Shown here: piece after piece, positions 27,442 to 37,039 of the stretch
Position numbering within the stretch: the first letter of the stretch is position 1
Layout of the letters: the number at the start of each line of letters is the position of its first letter
DNA from: Streptomyces sp. DHE7-1
Lineage (GTDB): Bacteria > Actinomycetota > Actinomycetes > Streptomycetales > Streptomycetaceae
Direction of reading: 5' to 3'
NCBI GenBank assembly: GCA_016432725.1
Contig: JACJDG010000003.1
Location: 2,852,001-2,916,000, forward strand
DNA: 64,000 nucleotides
Made by a program: the position numbers and the translations under genes
Notes under the pieces: model-generated
Told to the model about the DNA's origin: nothing
Seen by the model: the letters and a program-made list of their open reading frames with translations, nothing else
Databases searched by the model: none

Positions 27442-28308
27442 TCAGCGGGGGACGCGGACCACACCCTCCTGGATGACCGAGATGGCCAGCCGTCCGTCCT
27501 GGGTGTAGATGCGGGCCTGTCCCAGGCCCCGGCCGCCGTGCGCGGACGGCGACTCCTGGTCGTACAGCAGCCACTCGTCGGCGCGGAACGGCCGGTGGAA
27601 CCACATCGCGTGGTCCAGCGACGCCCCGACGACGTCCCCGACGGCCCAGCCGCCGCGGCCGTGTGCGAGCAGCACGGAGTCGAGGAGGGTCATGTCGGAG
27701 ACGTAGGTGGCGAGCACGACGTGGAGCAACGGGTCGTCGTCCAGCTTGCCGTTGGTGCGGAACCACACCTGGGAGTGCGGCTCGCGCGGCTCGCCGAACC
27801 TGCCGTACGGCGGCTCGTCCACGTAGCGCAGGTCGATCGCCTCGCGGGCCTCCAGGAAGCGCTCCACGACCTCGGGCGCGAGATGGCCGTAACCGCGCAT
27901 CCGCGTCTGGGAGGTGGGCAGCGCCGCCGGGTCGGGCGCGGCCGGCATGGCGGCCTGGTGGTCGAGCCCCTCCTCGTACGTCTGGAAGGACGCCGAGAGA
28001 TGGAAGATCGGCTTGCCGTGCTGCACGGCGACCACGCGGCGGGTGGTGAAGGACCGGCCGTCGCGGATGCGGTCGACGCTGTAGACGATCGGCGCGCCGG
28101 GGTCGCCCGGGCGCAGGAAGTACGCGTGCAGGGAGTGGGCCTGCCGATCCCCGGGGACCGTACGCCCGGCGGCGACCAGCGCCTGCGCCGCGACCTGCCC
28201 GCCGAAGACGCGGGGTACGACGGCGGAGCGGGACCGGCCGCGGAAGATGTCCTCCTCGATCTGCTCGAGGTCGAGCAGATCGAGGAGGTCCTGAAGTGCC
28301 TGGCTCAT
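27442..28308 (-). CDS. tesB: Acyl-CoA thioesterase II
   Basis: A 288-residue double-hotdog thioesterase hydrolysing acyl-CoA to fatty acid and CoA. Both hotdog domains are visible: RVFGGQVAAQALVAAGRTV with HAYFLRPGD in the first, ASLDHAMWFHRPF and LLYDQESPSAHGGRG in the second, providing the Asp and Gln/Ser of the TesB catalytic set. Length matches TesB. It lies 34 bases downstream of the acyl-CoA dehydrogenase on the same strand, within a lipid and branched-chain acyl-CoA neighbourhood. Confidence 0.9.
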   Translation of the reverse strand: MSQALQDLLDLLDLEQIEEDIFRGRSRSAVVPRVFGGQVAAQALVAAGRTVPGDRQAHSLHAYFLRPGDPGAPIVYSVDRIRDGRSFTTRRVVAVQHGKPIFHLSASFQTYEEGLDHQAAMPAAPDPAALPTSQTRMRGYGHLAPEVVERFLEAREAIDLRYVDEPPYGRFGEPREPHSQVWFRTNGKLDDDPLLHVVLATYVSDMTLLDSVLLAHGRGGWAVGDVVGASLDHAMWFHRPFRADEWLLYDQESPSAHGGRGLGQARIYTQDGRLAISVIQEGVVRVPR

Positions 28309-28342
28309 GAGGTGGTTGTACCCGCCAGTGATTGCGCGGACC

Positions 28343-29500
28343 TTACAGACCCATGTCCTTGGCGATGATCGTCTTCATGATCTCGCTGGTGCCGCCGTAG
28401 ATGCGGTTGACGCGGTTGTCCGCGTACAGACGGGCGATCGGGTACTCGTTCATGTAGCCGTAGCCGCCGTGCAGCTGGAGGCAGCGGTCGATGACGCGGT
28501 GCGCGACCTCGGTGCAGAAGAGCTTGGCGGAGGCGGCCTCGGCGGGGGTCAGCTCACCGGCGTCCAGGGCCTCGGTCGCGCGGTCGGCGACGGCCTCGGC
28601 GGCGTCCACCTCGGCCTGGCAGGCGGCCAGCTCGAACTTGGTGTTCTGGAAGTGGGCGACCGGCTTGCCGAAGACGGTGCGCTCCTGCACGTACTGCTTG
28701 GCGAACCGGACGGCGGCCTTGGCCTGGGCGTAGGCGCCGAAGGCGATGCCCCAGCGCTCGGAGGCCAGGTTGTGGCCGAGGTAGTAGAAGCCCTTGTTCT
28801 CCTCGCCGAGCAGGTCCTCGACGGGCACCTTGACGTCGACGAAGGCGAGTTCGGCGGTGTCGGAGGTGCGCAGGCCGAGCTTGTCCAGCTTGCGGCCGAT
28901 GGAGTAGCCCTCGGACTTGGTGTCCACGGCGAACAGGGAGATGCCGTGGCGGCGGTCCTCGGCGGTCGGCGCGGAGGTCCGGGCGCAGACGATGACCTTG
29001 TCCGCGTGCACGCCGCCGGTGATGAAGGTCTTGGCGCCGTTGAGGACGTAGTGCGTGCCGTCCTCGGAGAGCTTGGCGGTGGTCTTCATGCCCGCGAGGT
29101 CGGAGCCGGTGCCCGGCTCGGTCATCGCGATGGCCCACATCTCCTCGCCGGTGACGAACTTCGGCAGGTAACGCTTCTTCTGCTCGTCCGTGGCCAGCAT
29201 CTTGATGTACGGCAGGGCGAGCAGCACGTGCACGCCGGAGCCGCCGAACTGCACACCGGCGCGGGCGGTCTCCTCGTAGAGGACGGCCTCGAACTTGTGG
29301 CTGTCCAGACCGGCGCCGCCGAACTCCTCGGGCACGTTGATCCCGAAGATGCCCAGCTCGCCGAGCTTGTGGTAGAAGTCGCGCGGCGCCTGGCCGGCGG
29401 CGAACCACTCGTCGTAGACGGGGACGACCTCGGCCTCGATGAAGGCGCGAAGGGTCTCCCGGAACGCCTCGTGATCCTCGTTGAACACCGTACGGCGCAC
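28343..29500 (-). CDS. Acyl-CoA dehydrogenase
   Basis: A 385-residue FAD-dependent acyl-CoA dehydrogenase. Signatures include AIAMTEPGTGSDLAGMKTTA and LQLHGGYGYMNEYPIARLY followed by RIYGGTSEIMK. The Glu of the medium-chain-type catalytic position (xEGTSE) is Gly here, so the base probably comes from the alternative site used by isovaleryl-CoA and long-chain enzymes. The GTG start at 29500 has GGAGGTG upstream and is preferred over the longer frame. Likely co-transcribed with tesB. Confidence 0.87.
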   Translation of the reverse strand: MRRTVFNEDHEAFRETLRAFIEAEVVPVYDEWFAAGQAPRDFYHKLGELGIFGINVPEEFGGAGLDSHKFEAVLYEETARAGVQFGGSGVHVLLALPYIKMLATDEQKKRYLPKFVTGEEMWAIAMTEPGTGSDLAGMKTTAKLSEDGTHYVLNGAKTFITGGVHADKVIVCARTSAPTAEDRRHGISLFAVDTKSEGYSIGRKLDKLGLRTSDTAELAFVDVKVPVEDLLGEENKGFYYLGHNLASERWGIAFGAYAQAKAAVRFAKQYVQERTVFGKPVAHFQNTKFELAACQAEVDAAEAVADRATEALDAGELTPAEAASAKLFCTEVAHRVIDRCLQLHGGYGYMNEYPIARLYADNRVNRIYGGTSEIMKTIIAKDMGL

Positions 29501-29635
29501 GCCGCCACCTCCACGTACCTCGGCATGACATTCGGGCATGTCTAAGCGCTTGCTCAGAGTCCAAGATACTGGCGGGTACGTTCAGTCGTCCAGGGTGACC
29601 TTGACCACCCGGCGGCCGGGAGCGGCCTGCGCGGC

Positions 29636-30240
29636 TCAGTCCTCGGCCGTCCCGGCCGCTCCGAAGGCCCCCGGGCCATCCGGTGCAGCAGGGCCGCCGT
29701 GGCGGCGCGGCCCGGCAGGGTGCCGGCGCGGCCGAGGTGCGGGGTGGAGTTGAGCAGGCCGAAGACCGAGTGGACCGCCGAGCGGGCGCTGGGCTCGGTC
29801 AGAGCGGGGTAGACCTCCCGCACCACCTCCACCCACAGCTCCACGTACTGCCGCTGGAGCTGCCGCACCAGCTTGCGGTCGCTGTCGCGCAACCGGTCCA
29901 GCTCGCGGTCGTGGAGGGTGATCAGGGGGCGGTCGTCGAGGGCGAAGTCGATGTGGCCCTCGATGAGCGAGTCCAGGACCGCCGGGGCCCCCGTCCCTCC
30001 GTCCGCCTCGGCCAGCCGGAGCCTGGCCCCCGTCAGCAGCCGGCCGCTGATGCCGACCAGCAGCTCCGCGAGCATCGCGTCCTTGCCGGGGAAGTGGCGG
30101 TACAGGCCGGGGCCGCTGATGCCGACCGCGGCGCCTATCTCGTCCACCCCGACGCCGTGGAAGCCGCGCTCGGCGAAGAGCCGGGCAGCCTCCTTGAGGA
30201 TCTGCTCGCGGCGGGTGGGGGCGTCGGTTCTGGTGACCAT
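29636..30240 (-). CDS. TetR family repressor, frameshifted near the end
   Basis: About 201 residues with one base restored. N-terminal TetR HTH: EQILKEAARLFAERGFHGVG and ISGPGLYRHFPGKDAM. The C-terminal TetR_C domain includes LLNSTPHLGR. At 29668-29672 a run of five Cs (six expected) shifts the frame; restored, the protein ends ARGAFGAAGTAED with stop at 29636, otherwise it runs on to 29554 with an arginine/proline-rich tail. Divergent from the carboxylase operon across two palindromes, so probably its repressor, with an acyl-CoA as likely inducer. Confidence 0.85.
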
Positions 30241-30261
30241 GCCACCAATTCTAGACAGCGA

Positions 30262-30279
30262 GGTTAGCGGTCGTTAACC
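30262..30279. promoter_or_regulatory. TetR-type operator 1
   Basis: GGTTAGCGGTCGTTAACC is an imperfect inverted repeat 22 bp from the TetR start codon. It shares the half site TTAACG/CGTTAA with operator 2, which supports recognition by one regulator. Confidence 0.65.
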
Positions 30280-30290
30280 TGAAGGAAATG

Positions 30291-30306
30291 GTTAACGCTC
30301 ATTAAC
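30291..30306. promoter_or_regulatory. TetR-type operator 2
   Basis: GTTAACGCTCATTAAC is an inverted repeat 30 bp upstream of the carboxylase start. Two sites in the divergent region would let the TetR protein repress itself and the catabolic operon together. Confidence 0.65.
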
Positions 30307-30335
30307 AGTCACCACTGGGTGAGGGGACCGCAAGG

Positions 30336-31952
30336 ATGCAAGAGGCACCGGAGCTTCACAGCGCGGCAGATCCCGCGTCGGAGGCCTGGCGGGCCAACGA
30401 ACAGGCTCATCTCGCGCTCGTCGGGGAACTGCGCGGCAGGCTGGCCGCCGCCGCTCTCGGCGGGGGCGAGAAGGCGCGGGCCCGGCACACCGCGCGCGGC
30501 AAGCTGCTGCCGCGGGACCGGGTGGACACGCTGCTCGACGCGGGATCGCCCTTCCTGGAGCTGGCTCCCCTCGCGGCCGACGGGATGTACGACGGGCAGG
30601 CACCGGCCGCCGGCGTGATCGCCGGTATCGGCCGGGTCAGCGGGCGCGAGTGCGTGATCGTCGCGAACGACGCCACCGTCAAGGGCGGCACGTACTACCC
30701 GATGACGGTGAAGAAGCACCTGCGCGCGCAGGAGGTGGCCCTCGACAACCGGCTGCCGTGCGTCTACCTCGTCGACTCCGGCGGGGCGTTCCTGCCGATG
30801 CAGGACGAGGTCTTCCCGGACCGCGAGCACTTCGGGCGGATCTTCTACAACCAGGCGCGGATGTCCGGCGCCGGCATCCCGCAGATCGCGGCCGTCCTCG
30901 GTTCGTGCACGGCCGGCGGGGCCTATGTCCCGGCGATGAGCGACGAGGCCGTCATCGTCCGCAACCAGGGCACGATCTTCCTGGGCGGCCCGCCGCTGGT
31001 GAAGGCGGCCACGGGCGAGGTCGTGACCGCCGAGGAGCTCGGCGGCGGCGAGGTGCACTCCCGGACCTCCGGCGTCACCGACCACCTCGCCGAGGACGAC
31101 GCGCACGCCCTGCGGATCGTGCGGAACATCGTCGCCACGCTGCCCGCGCGGCGGTCCCTCCCCTGGGAGGTCACCCCGGCCGTGGAGCCCAAGGTGGACC
31201 CGGCCGGGCTGTACGGCGCCGTGCCCGTGGACTCCCGCACCCCCTACGACGTGCGGGAGATCATCGCGCGCGTGGCCGACGGCTCGCGGTTCGCCGAGTT
31301 CAAGGCCGAGTTCGGGCAGACCCTCGTCACCGGCTTCGCCCGGATCCACGGCCACCCGGTCGGGATCGTCGCCAACAACGGCATCCTGTTCTCGGAGTCG
31401 GCCCAGAAGGGCGCCCACTTCATCGAGCTGTGCGACCAGCGCGGCATCCCGCTGGTGTTCCTGCAGAACATCTCCGGCTTCATGGTCGGCCGGGACTACG
31501 AGGCGGGTGGCATCGCCAAGCACGGCGCCAAGATGGTCACGGCGGTGGCCTGCACGCGCGTGCCGAAGCTGACCGTCGTCGTCGGCGGTTCGTACGGCGC
31601 CGGCAACTACTCGATGTGCGGCCGGGCCTACTCCCCCCGCTTCCTGTGGATGTGGCCCAACGCCAAGATCTCCGTCATGGGCGGCGAGCAGGCCGCCTCC
31701 GTGCTCGCCACGGTCAAGCGGGACCAGATGCAGGCGCGCGGCGAGGACTGGGCCGTCGACGACGAAGAGGCCTTCAAGGCCCCCATCCGCGCCCAGTACG
31801 AGAGCCAGGGCAACGCCTACTACGCCACCGCCCGCCTGTGGGACGACGGCGTGATCGACCCGATGGAGACCCGTCAGGTGCTGGGACTCGCCCTGACGGC
31901 CTGTGCCAACGCGCCACTGGGAGACCCCCAGTTCGGCGTCTTCCGGATGTGA
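30336..31952 (+). CDS. Acyl-CoA carboxylase beta subunit (methylcrotonyl-CoA type)
   Basis: A 538-residue carboxyltransferase that moves CO2 from biotin to an acyl-CoA. The N-terminal half has [19 protein letters not shown] and [20 protein letters not shown]; the C-terminal half has [20 protein letters not shown] and [19 protein letters not shown], patterns closest to 3-methylcrotonyl-CoA carboxylase beta. The alpha subunit starts 12 bases downstream, followed by HMG-CoA lyase, which fits the leucine route. Start ATG 30336 is preceded by AAGG. Confidence 0.9.
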   Translation: MQEAPELHSAADPASEAWRANEQAHLALVGELRGRLAAAALGGGEKARARHTARGKLLPRDRVDTLLDAGSPFLELAPLAADGMYDGQAPAAGVIAGIGRVSGRECVIVANDATVKGGTYYPMTVKKHLRAQEVALDNRLPCVYLVDSGGAFLPMQDEVFPDREHFGRIFYNQARMSGAGIPQIAAVLGSCTAGGAYVPAMSDEAVIVRNQGTIFLGGPPLVKAATGEVVTAEELGGGEVHSRTSGVTDHLAEDDAHALRIVRNIVATLPARRSLPWEVTPAVEPKVDPAGLYGAVPVDSRTPYDVREIIARVADGSRFAEFKAEFGQTLVTGFARIHGHPVGIVANNGILFSESAQKGAHFIELCDQRGIPLVFLQNISGFMVGRDYEAGGIAKHGAKMVTAVACTRVPKLTVVVGGSYGAGNYSMCGRAYSPRFLWMWPNAKISVMGGEQAASVLATVKRDQMQARGEDWAVDDEEAFKAPIRAQYESQGNAYYATARLWDDGVIDPMETRQVLGLALTACANAPLGDPQFGVFRM

Positions 31953-31963
31953 GGAGGGGAACC

Positions 31964-33892
31964 GTGTTCGACACAGTGCTGGTGGCCAACCGGGGCGAGA
32001 TCGCCGTACGCGTCATCCGTACGCTGCGCTCGCTGGGCGTCCGCTCGGTGGCGGTCTTCTCCGACGCCGACGCCGACGCGCGGCACGTCCGGGAGGCCGA
32101 CACTGCGGTACGGATCGGTCCGGCGCCCGCCGTCGAGAGCTACCTGTCGGTGGAGCGGCTGCTGGAGGCCGCCGCCCGCACCGGCGCCCAGGCCGTGCAC
32201 CCCGGCTACGGCTTCCTGGCCGAGAACGCCGGCTTCGCGCGTGCCTGCGAGGAGGCGGGACTGGTCTTCATCGGCCCGCCCGCGGACGCCATCGCGCTCA
32301 TGGGCGACAAGATCCGCGCCAAGGAGACGGTGCAGGCGGCCGGGGTCCCGGTCGTGCCGGGCTCCAGCGGCAGCGGCCTCACGGACGCCGAACTGGCCGA
32401 CGCCGCCCGCGGGATCGGGACGCCCGTGCTGCTCAAGCCCTCGGCGGGCGGCGGCGGCAAGGGCATGCGGCTGGTGCGGGACATCGCCGTTCTCGAGGAG
32501 GAGATCGCGGCCGCCCGCCGTGAGGCCCGTGCCTCCTTCGGCGACGACACCCTGCTGGTGGAGCGGTGGGTCGACCGCCCCCGGCACATCGAGATCCAGG
32601 TGCTGGCCGACGGGCACGGCAACGTCGTCCACCTCGGCGAGCGCGAGTGCTCGCTGCAGCGGCGGCACCAGAAGATCATCGAGGAGGCGCCGAGCGTGCT
32701 CCTCGACGAGGCCACCCGGGCCGCGATGGGCGAGGCCGCCGTGCAGGCGGCCCGCAGCTGCGGCTACCGGGGCGCGGGCACGGTGGAGTTCATCGTGCCG
32801 GGCGGCGACCCCTCGTCGTACTACTTCATGGAGATGAACACCCGTCTCCAGGTGGAGCACCCGGTCACGGAGCTCATCACCGGGCTGGACCTGGTGGAGT
32901 GGCAGCTGCGGGTGGCGGCCGGGGAACGGCTCGGCTTCGCGCAGGAGGACGTCCGGCTGACCGGGCACGCGGTGGAGGCCCGTATCTGCGCGGAGGACCC
33001 GGCGCGCGGCTTCCTGCCCTCCGGCGGCACGGTGCGCCTGCTGAACGAGCCCCAGGGCGACGGCGTGCGCACCGACTCGGGGCTCAGCGAGGGCACCGAG
33101 GTGGGCAGCCTCTACGACCCGATGCTCTCCAAGGTGATCGCCTACGGCCCCGACCGGGAGACGGCGCTGCGCAGGCTCCGCTCCGCTCTCGCCGAGACGG
33201 TCACGCTGGGCGTGCAGACCAACGCGGGCTTCCTGCGGCGGCTGCTGGCGCACCCGGCGGTGGTGGCCGGCGAGCTGGACACCGGGCTGGTGGAGCGGGT
33301 GGTCGACGAGCTGGTCACCACGGACGTGCCGGAGGAGGTGTACGAGGCGGCGGCGGCCGTACGGCTGGAGGCGCTGCGGCCGGCCGGCGACGGCTGGGTC
33401 GACCCCTTCTCGGTGCCGAACGGCTGGCGGCTGGGCGGCACGCCCAAGGGACCCGTCGTCCACCTGCGGACGCAGGAGGCGGTCGCGTACACCCCGCGCG
33501 GCACGCACACCGTCACCGGCGACCGGGTGTCCGTCACCCTCGACGGCGTCCGGCACACCTTCCGCCGGGCCGGTGACTGGATCGGCCGCGACGGCGACGC
33601 CTGGCAGGTACGCGACCACGACCCGGTGGAGGCCGCCCTGACCCGGTCGGCGCACGCGGGCGCCGACTCGCTCACCGCGCCCATGCCGGGCACGGTGACG
33701 GTGGTGAAGGTCGCCGTCGGCGACGAGGTCGCGGCCGGGCAGAGCCTGCTGGTGGTCGAGGCGATGAAGATGGAGCACGTCGTCTCCGCCCCGCACGCGG
33801 GCACGGTCGCCGAGCTGGACGTGACCCCGGGCTCGACGGTCGCCATGGACCAGGTCCTGGCCGTCATCACGCCCAAGGAGGACGCGGAGTGA
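31964..33892 (+). CDS. Acyl-CoA carboxylase alpha subunit (biotin carboxylase plus biotin carrier)
   Basis: A 642-residue protein. Biotin carboxylase: [23 protein letters not shown]-grasp glycine loop [12 protein letters not shown], carboxylase core [19 protein letters not shown] and [14 protein letters not shown]. The C-terminal carrier domain has the biotin lysine in VEAMKMEHV. The middle BT-like region fits methylcrotonyl/propionyl carboxylases. GTG 31964 is preceded by GAGGAGGGGA. Its stop overlaps the HMG-CoA lyase start by four bases. Confidence 0.92.
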   Translation: MFDTVLVANRGEIAVRVIRTLRSLGVRSVAVFSDADADARHVREADTAVRIGPAPAVESYLSVERLLEAAARTGAQAVHPGYGFLAENAGFARACEEAGLVFIGPPADAIALMGDKIRAKETVQAAGVPVVPGSSGSGLTDAELADAARGIGTPVLLKPSAGGGGKGMRLVRDIAVLEEEIAAARREARASFGDDTLLVERWVDRPRHIEIQVLADGHGNVVHLGERECSLQRRHQKIIEEAPSVLLDEATRAAMGEAAVQAARSCGYRGAGTVEFIVPGGDPSSYYFMEMNTRLQVEHPVTELITGLDLVEWQLRVAAGERLGFAQEDVRLTGHAVEARICAEDPARGFLPSGGTVRLLNEPQGDGVRTDSGLSEGTEVGSLYDPMLSKVIAYGPDRETALRRLRSALAETVTLGVQTNAGFLRRLLAHPAVVAGELDTGLVERVVDELVTTDVPEEVYEAAAAVRLEALRPAGDGWVDPFSVPNGWRLGGTPKGPVVHLRTQEAVAYTPRGTHTVTGDRVSVTLDGVRHTFRRAGDWIGRDGDAWQVRDHDPVEAALTRSAHAGADSLTAPMPGTVTVVKVAVGDEVAAGQSLLVVEAMKMEHVVSAPHAGTVAELDVTPGSTVAMDQVLAVITPKEDAE

Positions 33893-34845
33893 GCACCGAG
33901 GGACTGCCCATGGTCGTACCGGCCCAGGATCTGCCCGCGCGGGTGCGGATCCACGAGGTCGGGGCGCGCGACGGGCTGCAGAACGAGAAGACGTCCGTGC
34001 CGACGGCGGTGAAGGCGGAGTTCGTCCGCCGCCTGGCCGGCGCGGGACTGACGACGATCGAGGCGACCAGCTTCGTCCACCCCAAGTGGGTGCCCCAGCT
34101 CGCCGACGCCGAGCAGTTGTTCCCGCTCGTCTCGGACCTCGACGTCGAACTCCCGGTGCTGGTGCCGAACCAGCGCGGCCTGGACCGGGCGTTGGCGCTC
34201 GGCGCCCGGCGGATCGCGGTGTTCGCCAGCGCCACGGAGTCCTTCGCGAAGGCCAACCTCAACCGCACCGTGGACGAGTCGCTGGCCGTGTTCGAACCGG
34301 TGGTGCGGCAGGCGAAGGACGCGGGCGCGCAGGTGCGCGGCTACGTGTCGATGTGCTTCGGCGACCCCTGGGAGGGCGCCGTGCCGCTCCACCAGGTGGC
34401 CCGGGTCTGCACGGCGCTGCGCGACATGGGCTGCGACGAGCTGAGCCTCGGCGACACCATCGGCGTCGCCACTCCGGGCCATGTCCTGGAGCTGCTCGCC
34501 CTGCTGAACGAGGAGGGCGTGCCGACGAACGAGATCGGCGTGCACTTCCACGACACCTACGGCCAGGCGCTCGCGAACACCTACGCGGCCCTGGAGCACG
34601 GCGTGACGACGGTCGACGCGTCCGCCGGCGGCCTCGGCGGCTGCCCGTACGCGAAGTCCGCGACCGGCAACCTCGCCACCGAAGACCTCGTATGGATGCT
34701 GCACGGCCTCGGCATCGAGACCGGGGTCGACCTCGGCCGTCTGACCGCCACCAGCGTGTGGATGGCCGAACAACTGGGCCGGCCCAGCCCGTCCCGTACC
34801 GTCCGCGCGCTCGGTAAAACGACACAGACCCACAAGGACCAGTGA
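33889..34845 (+). CDS. Hydroxymethylglutaryl-CoA lyase
   Basis: A 318-residue HMG-CoA lyase splitting HMG-CoA to acetoacetate and acetyl-CoA, the last step of leucine breakdown. Catalytic and metal motifs are present: [34 protein letters not shown] and the cysteine loop [17 protein letters not shown]. The start GTG 33889 overlaps the preceding stop (GTGA). Preceded by the carboxylase and followed by AcdH, it gives nearly the whole isovaleryl-CoA path in one operon; no enoyl-CoA hydratase gene is seen. Confidence 0.92.
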   Translation: MSTEGLPMVVPAQDLPARVRIHEVGARDGLQNEKTSVPTAVKAEFVRRLAGAGLTTIEATSFVHPKWVPQLADAEQLFPLVSDLDVELPVLVPNQRGLDRALALGARRIAVFASATESFAKANLNRTVDESLAVFEPVVRQAKDAGAQVRGYVSMCFGDPWEGAVPLHQVARVCTALRDMGCDELSLGDTIGVATPGHVLELLALLNEEGVPTNEIGVHFHDTYGQALANTYAALEHGVTTVDASAGGLGGCPYAKSATGNLATEDLVWMLHGLGIETGVDLGRLTATSVWMAEQLGRPSPSRTVRALGKTTQTHKDQ

Positions 34846-34850
34846 TCAGC

Positions 34851-36011
34851 ATGGACCACCGTCTCAGCCCCGAGCTCGAGGAACTCCGCCGTACGGTCGA
34901 GGAGTTCGCGCACGACGTGGTGGCGCCGAAGATCGGCGACTTCTACGAGCGGCACGAGTTCCCGTACGAGATCGTCCGTGAGATGGGCCGCATGGGCCTG
35001 TTCGGGCTGCCGTTCCCGGAGGAGCACGGCGGCATGGGCGGCGACTACCTGGCGCTCGGCATCGCCCTGGAGGAGCTGGCCCGGGTCGACTCGTCGGTCG
35101 CCATCACGCTGGAGGCGGGCGTCTCGCTGGGCGCCATGCCGATCCACCTCTTCGGCACCGAGGAGCAGAAGCGCGAGTGGCTGCCCCGGCTCTGCTCAGG
35201 CGAGATCCTGGGCGCCTTCGGCCTGACCGAGCCGGACGGCGGCAGCGACGCCGGCGCCACCCGCACCACGGCCCGCCTGGACCCGGACACGAACGAGTGG
35301 GTGATCAACGGCACGAAGTGCTTCATCACCAACTCGGGCACGGACATCACCGGTCTGGTGACGGTCACGGCGGTCACCGGCCGCAAGCCGGACGGCAAGC
35401 CGCTGATCTCGGCCATCATCGTCCCGTCCGGCACCCCCGGCTTCACGGTCGCCGCGCCCTACTCCAAGGTCGGCTGGAACGCCTCCGACACCCGTGAGCT
35501 GTCCTTCCAGGACGTCCGGGTGCCCGCCGCCAACCTGCTCGGCGAGGAGGGCCGGGGCTACGCGCAGTTCCTGCGCATCCTCGACGAGGGCCGTATCGCC
35601 ATCGCGGCGCTCGCGACCGGGCTGGCCCAGGGCTGTGTGGACGAGTCGGTGAAGTACGCGAAGGAACGCCACGCCTTCGGCCGGCCGATCGGCGCCAACC
35701 AGGCCATCCAGTTCAAGATCGCCGACATGGAGATGAAGGCCCACACCGCCCGTCTGGCCTGGCGGGACGCCGCCTACCGGCTGGTGGCCGGCGAGCCCTT
35801 CAAGAAGGAGGCGGCGATGGCCAAGCTGTACTCCTCCACCGTCGCCGTGGACAACGCCCGCGACGCCACGCAGGTGCACGGCGGGTACGGCTTCATGAAC
35901 GAGTACCCGGTGGCCCGGATGTGGCGCGACTCCAAGATCCTGGAGATCGGCGAGGGCACGAGCGAGGTGCAGCGGATGCTGGTGGCCCGCGAGCTGGGCC
36001 TGATCGGCTGA
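34851..36011 (+). CDS. acdH: Acyl-CoA dehydrogenase AcdH
   Basis: A 386-residue FAD enzyme, the same length and N-terminal sequence (MDHRLSPELEELRRTVEEF) that I recall for Streptomyces AcdH, which oxidises branched short-chain acyl-CoAs from valine, isoleucine and leucine. Signatures: FGLTEPDGGSDAGATRTTA, QVHGGYGFMNEYPVARMW and LEIGEGTSEVQRM with the Glu of the EGTSE motif present, unlike the dehydrogenase at 28343. ATG 34851 is chosen over an in-frame GTG at 34842. Last gene of the operon, before a strong terminator. Confidence 0.9.
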   Translation: MDHRLSPELEELRRTVEEFAHDVVAPKIGDFYERHEFPYEIVREMGRMGLFGLPFPEEHGGMGGDYLALGIALEELARVDSSVAITLEAGVSLGAMPIHLFGTEEQKREWLPRLCSGEILGAFGLTEPDGGSDAGATRTTARLDPDTNEWVINGTKCFITNSGTDITGLVTVTAVTGRKPDGKPLISAIIVPSGTPGFTVAAPYSKVGWNASDTRELSFQDVRVPAANLLGEEGRGYAQFLRILDEGRIAIAALATGLAQGCVDESVKYAKERHAFGRPIGANQAIQFKIADMEMKAHTARLAWRDAAYRLVAGEPFKKEAAMAKLYSSTVAVDNARDATQVHGGYGFMNEYPVARMWRDSKILEIGEGTSEVQRMLVARELGLIG

Positions 36012-36030
36012 GGCATTTCCCACCGCTGAG

Positions 36031-36074
36031 GAACGCGGGGCACCGGCGAGCGATTTCGCCGGTGCCCCGCGTTC
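36031..36074. terminator. Operon terminator
   Basis: A perfect 19-bp stem (GAACGCGGGGCACCGGCGA with its complement) and a six-base loop, 20 bases after the acdH stop. The remaining roughly 390 bases to the next gene show no other feature. Confidence 0.9.
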
Positions 36075-36460
36075 GCCGTTTCCGCCCTTGACGCCGCCTC
36101 AAAGGTCCTTGATTGCCCGCAACTTGACGATCATGTTAGATTCCGGTCCCATTCCGGCCCTTTGCCCATGACCGCTCGGCTGACCACCGGGGAGACGCGG
36201 GACCGGAAAGGGAGAACGGGGAGCGATTCGTCGTGCGCGGCATTCCCTTGACGTGACGCGTGCATTCGGTGCGCCACGCGCCGCACCGACGGTCACCACG
36301 CCTTCATCCCGGCCGTACGGTTTCGCACCGGCCGCCCGGATGTCTCGACGTGCCCGCATTCCCGCTGCCCGCAGGAGAAACCGACCACAGCCACCCCGGA
36401 ATCCGGAACGACGGGGCCGACGCCCTCGCGTTCCGCGTCCGTGAATCAGATGGAGTCCCC

Positions 36461-36895
36461 GTGAAGCGCACCTCCCACATCGCCGCCGCCGTCGTGCTCG
36501 GCGCCGTTCTCGTCGGCGGGACCGCGGCGTGCTCCTCCGGCGACTCCGCCCGGCCGGACGGCGTCGGCGTCATGGAGAAACTGCCGAAGGACACGGATGC
36601 GGCGCGGTCGAAGAAGACCGCCGGGGAGTTCCGGAACTGGGTCCGGGAGCACGGCACCGCTCAGCAGAAGGCCGCCGCCCCGCTCGTGCGGCGCATCCTC
36701 GGCGAGTGGAACGAGCGGAAGGGCGACGCCTACATCTCCACCGAGATCGGGGGCGGCACGTCCTCGACGCCGGACCCGCGGGCGGCCGCCGCCGCGATCG
36801 TCAAGGCGTTCGCCGGCTGGAGGCACTCCGGGCAGGGCCACGCCTCCGTCTACGACGTCTACGGCAACGCCGTCATCACCGACTACCGATTCTGA
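36461..36895 (+). CDS. Exported hypothetical protein (possible lipoprotein)
   Basis: A 144-residue protein. GTG 36461 follows TGGAG at a suitable distance; the longer upstream frame has no signal. The N-terminus (VKRTSHIAAAVVLGAVLVGG) ends at GTAACSSGD, close to a lipobox but with Thr at -3, so lipidation is uncertain. The rest is hydrophilic and may form a small alpha/beta domain (YISTEIGGGTSS, YDVYGNAVITDYRF). No named family recognised. Confidence 0.7.
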   Translation: MKRTSHIAAAVVLGAVLVGGTAACSSGDSARPDGVGVMEKLPKDTDAARSKKTAGEFRNWVREHGTAQQKAAAPLVRRILGEWNERKGDAYISTEIGGGTSSTPDPRAAAAAIVKAFAGWRHSGQGHASVYDVYGNAVITDYRF

Positions 36896-36969
36896 CCCGT
36901 GCCGGCAGCACAGGGCGGAGGCTGACAGACGGTCACCCGGCCCGGCGGGCCCCACCCCTGGACATCTAC

Positions 36970-36988
36970 TGAGGTTAGGCTAACCTAC
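36970..36988. promoter_or_regulatory. Iron box upstream of desE
   Basis: TGAGGTTAGGCTAACCTAC contains the palindrome AGGTTAGGCTAACCT, the IdeR/DmdR1-type iron box. It lies 52 bp upstream of the desE start, so transcription should be repressed when iron is plentiful. Confidence 0.85.
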
Positions 36989-37039
36989 CTTCGAACTGTC
37001 CGGCGGGCGGCCACGCCCCGGTCGAAAGCAGCCATACCC

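Noticed and set aside
29587..29635. A possible tail of another protein (reading ...VVKVTLDD) between acyl-CoA dehydrogenase and TetR on the minus strand
   Set aside because: Too short to assign, and no upstream part exists in frame beyond the TetR tail.
30650..33892. A very long open frame apparently spanning both carboxylase subunits
   Set aside because: Its first part is an out-of-frame reading of the beta subunit; only the portion from GTG 31964 is the alpha subunit.
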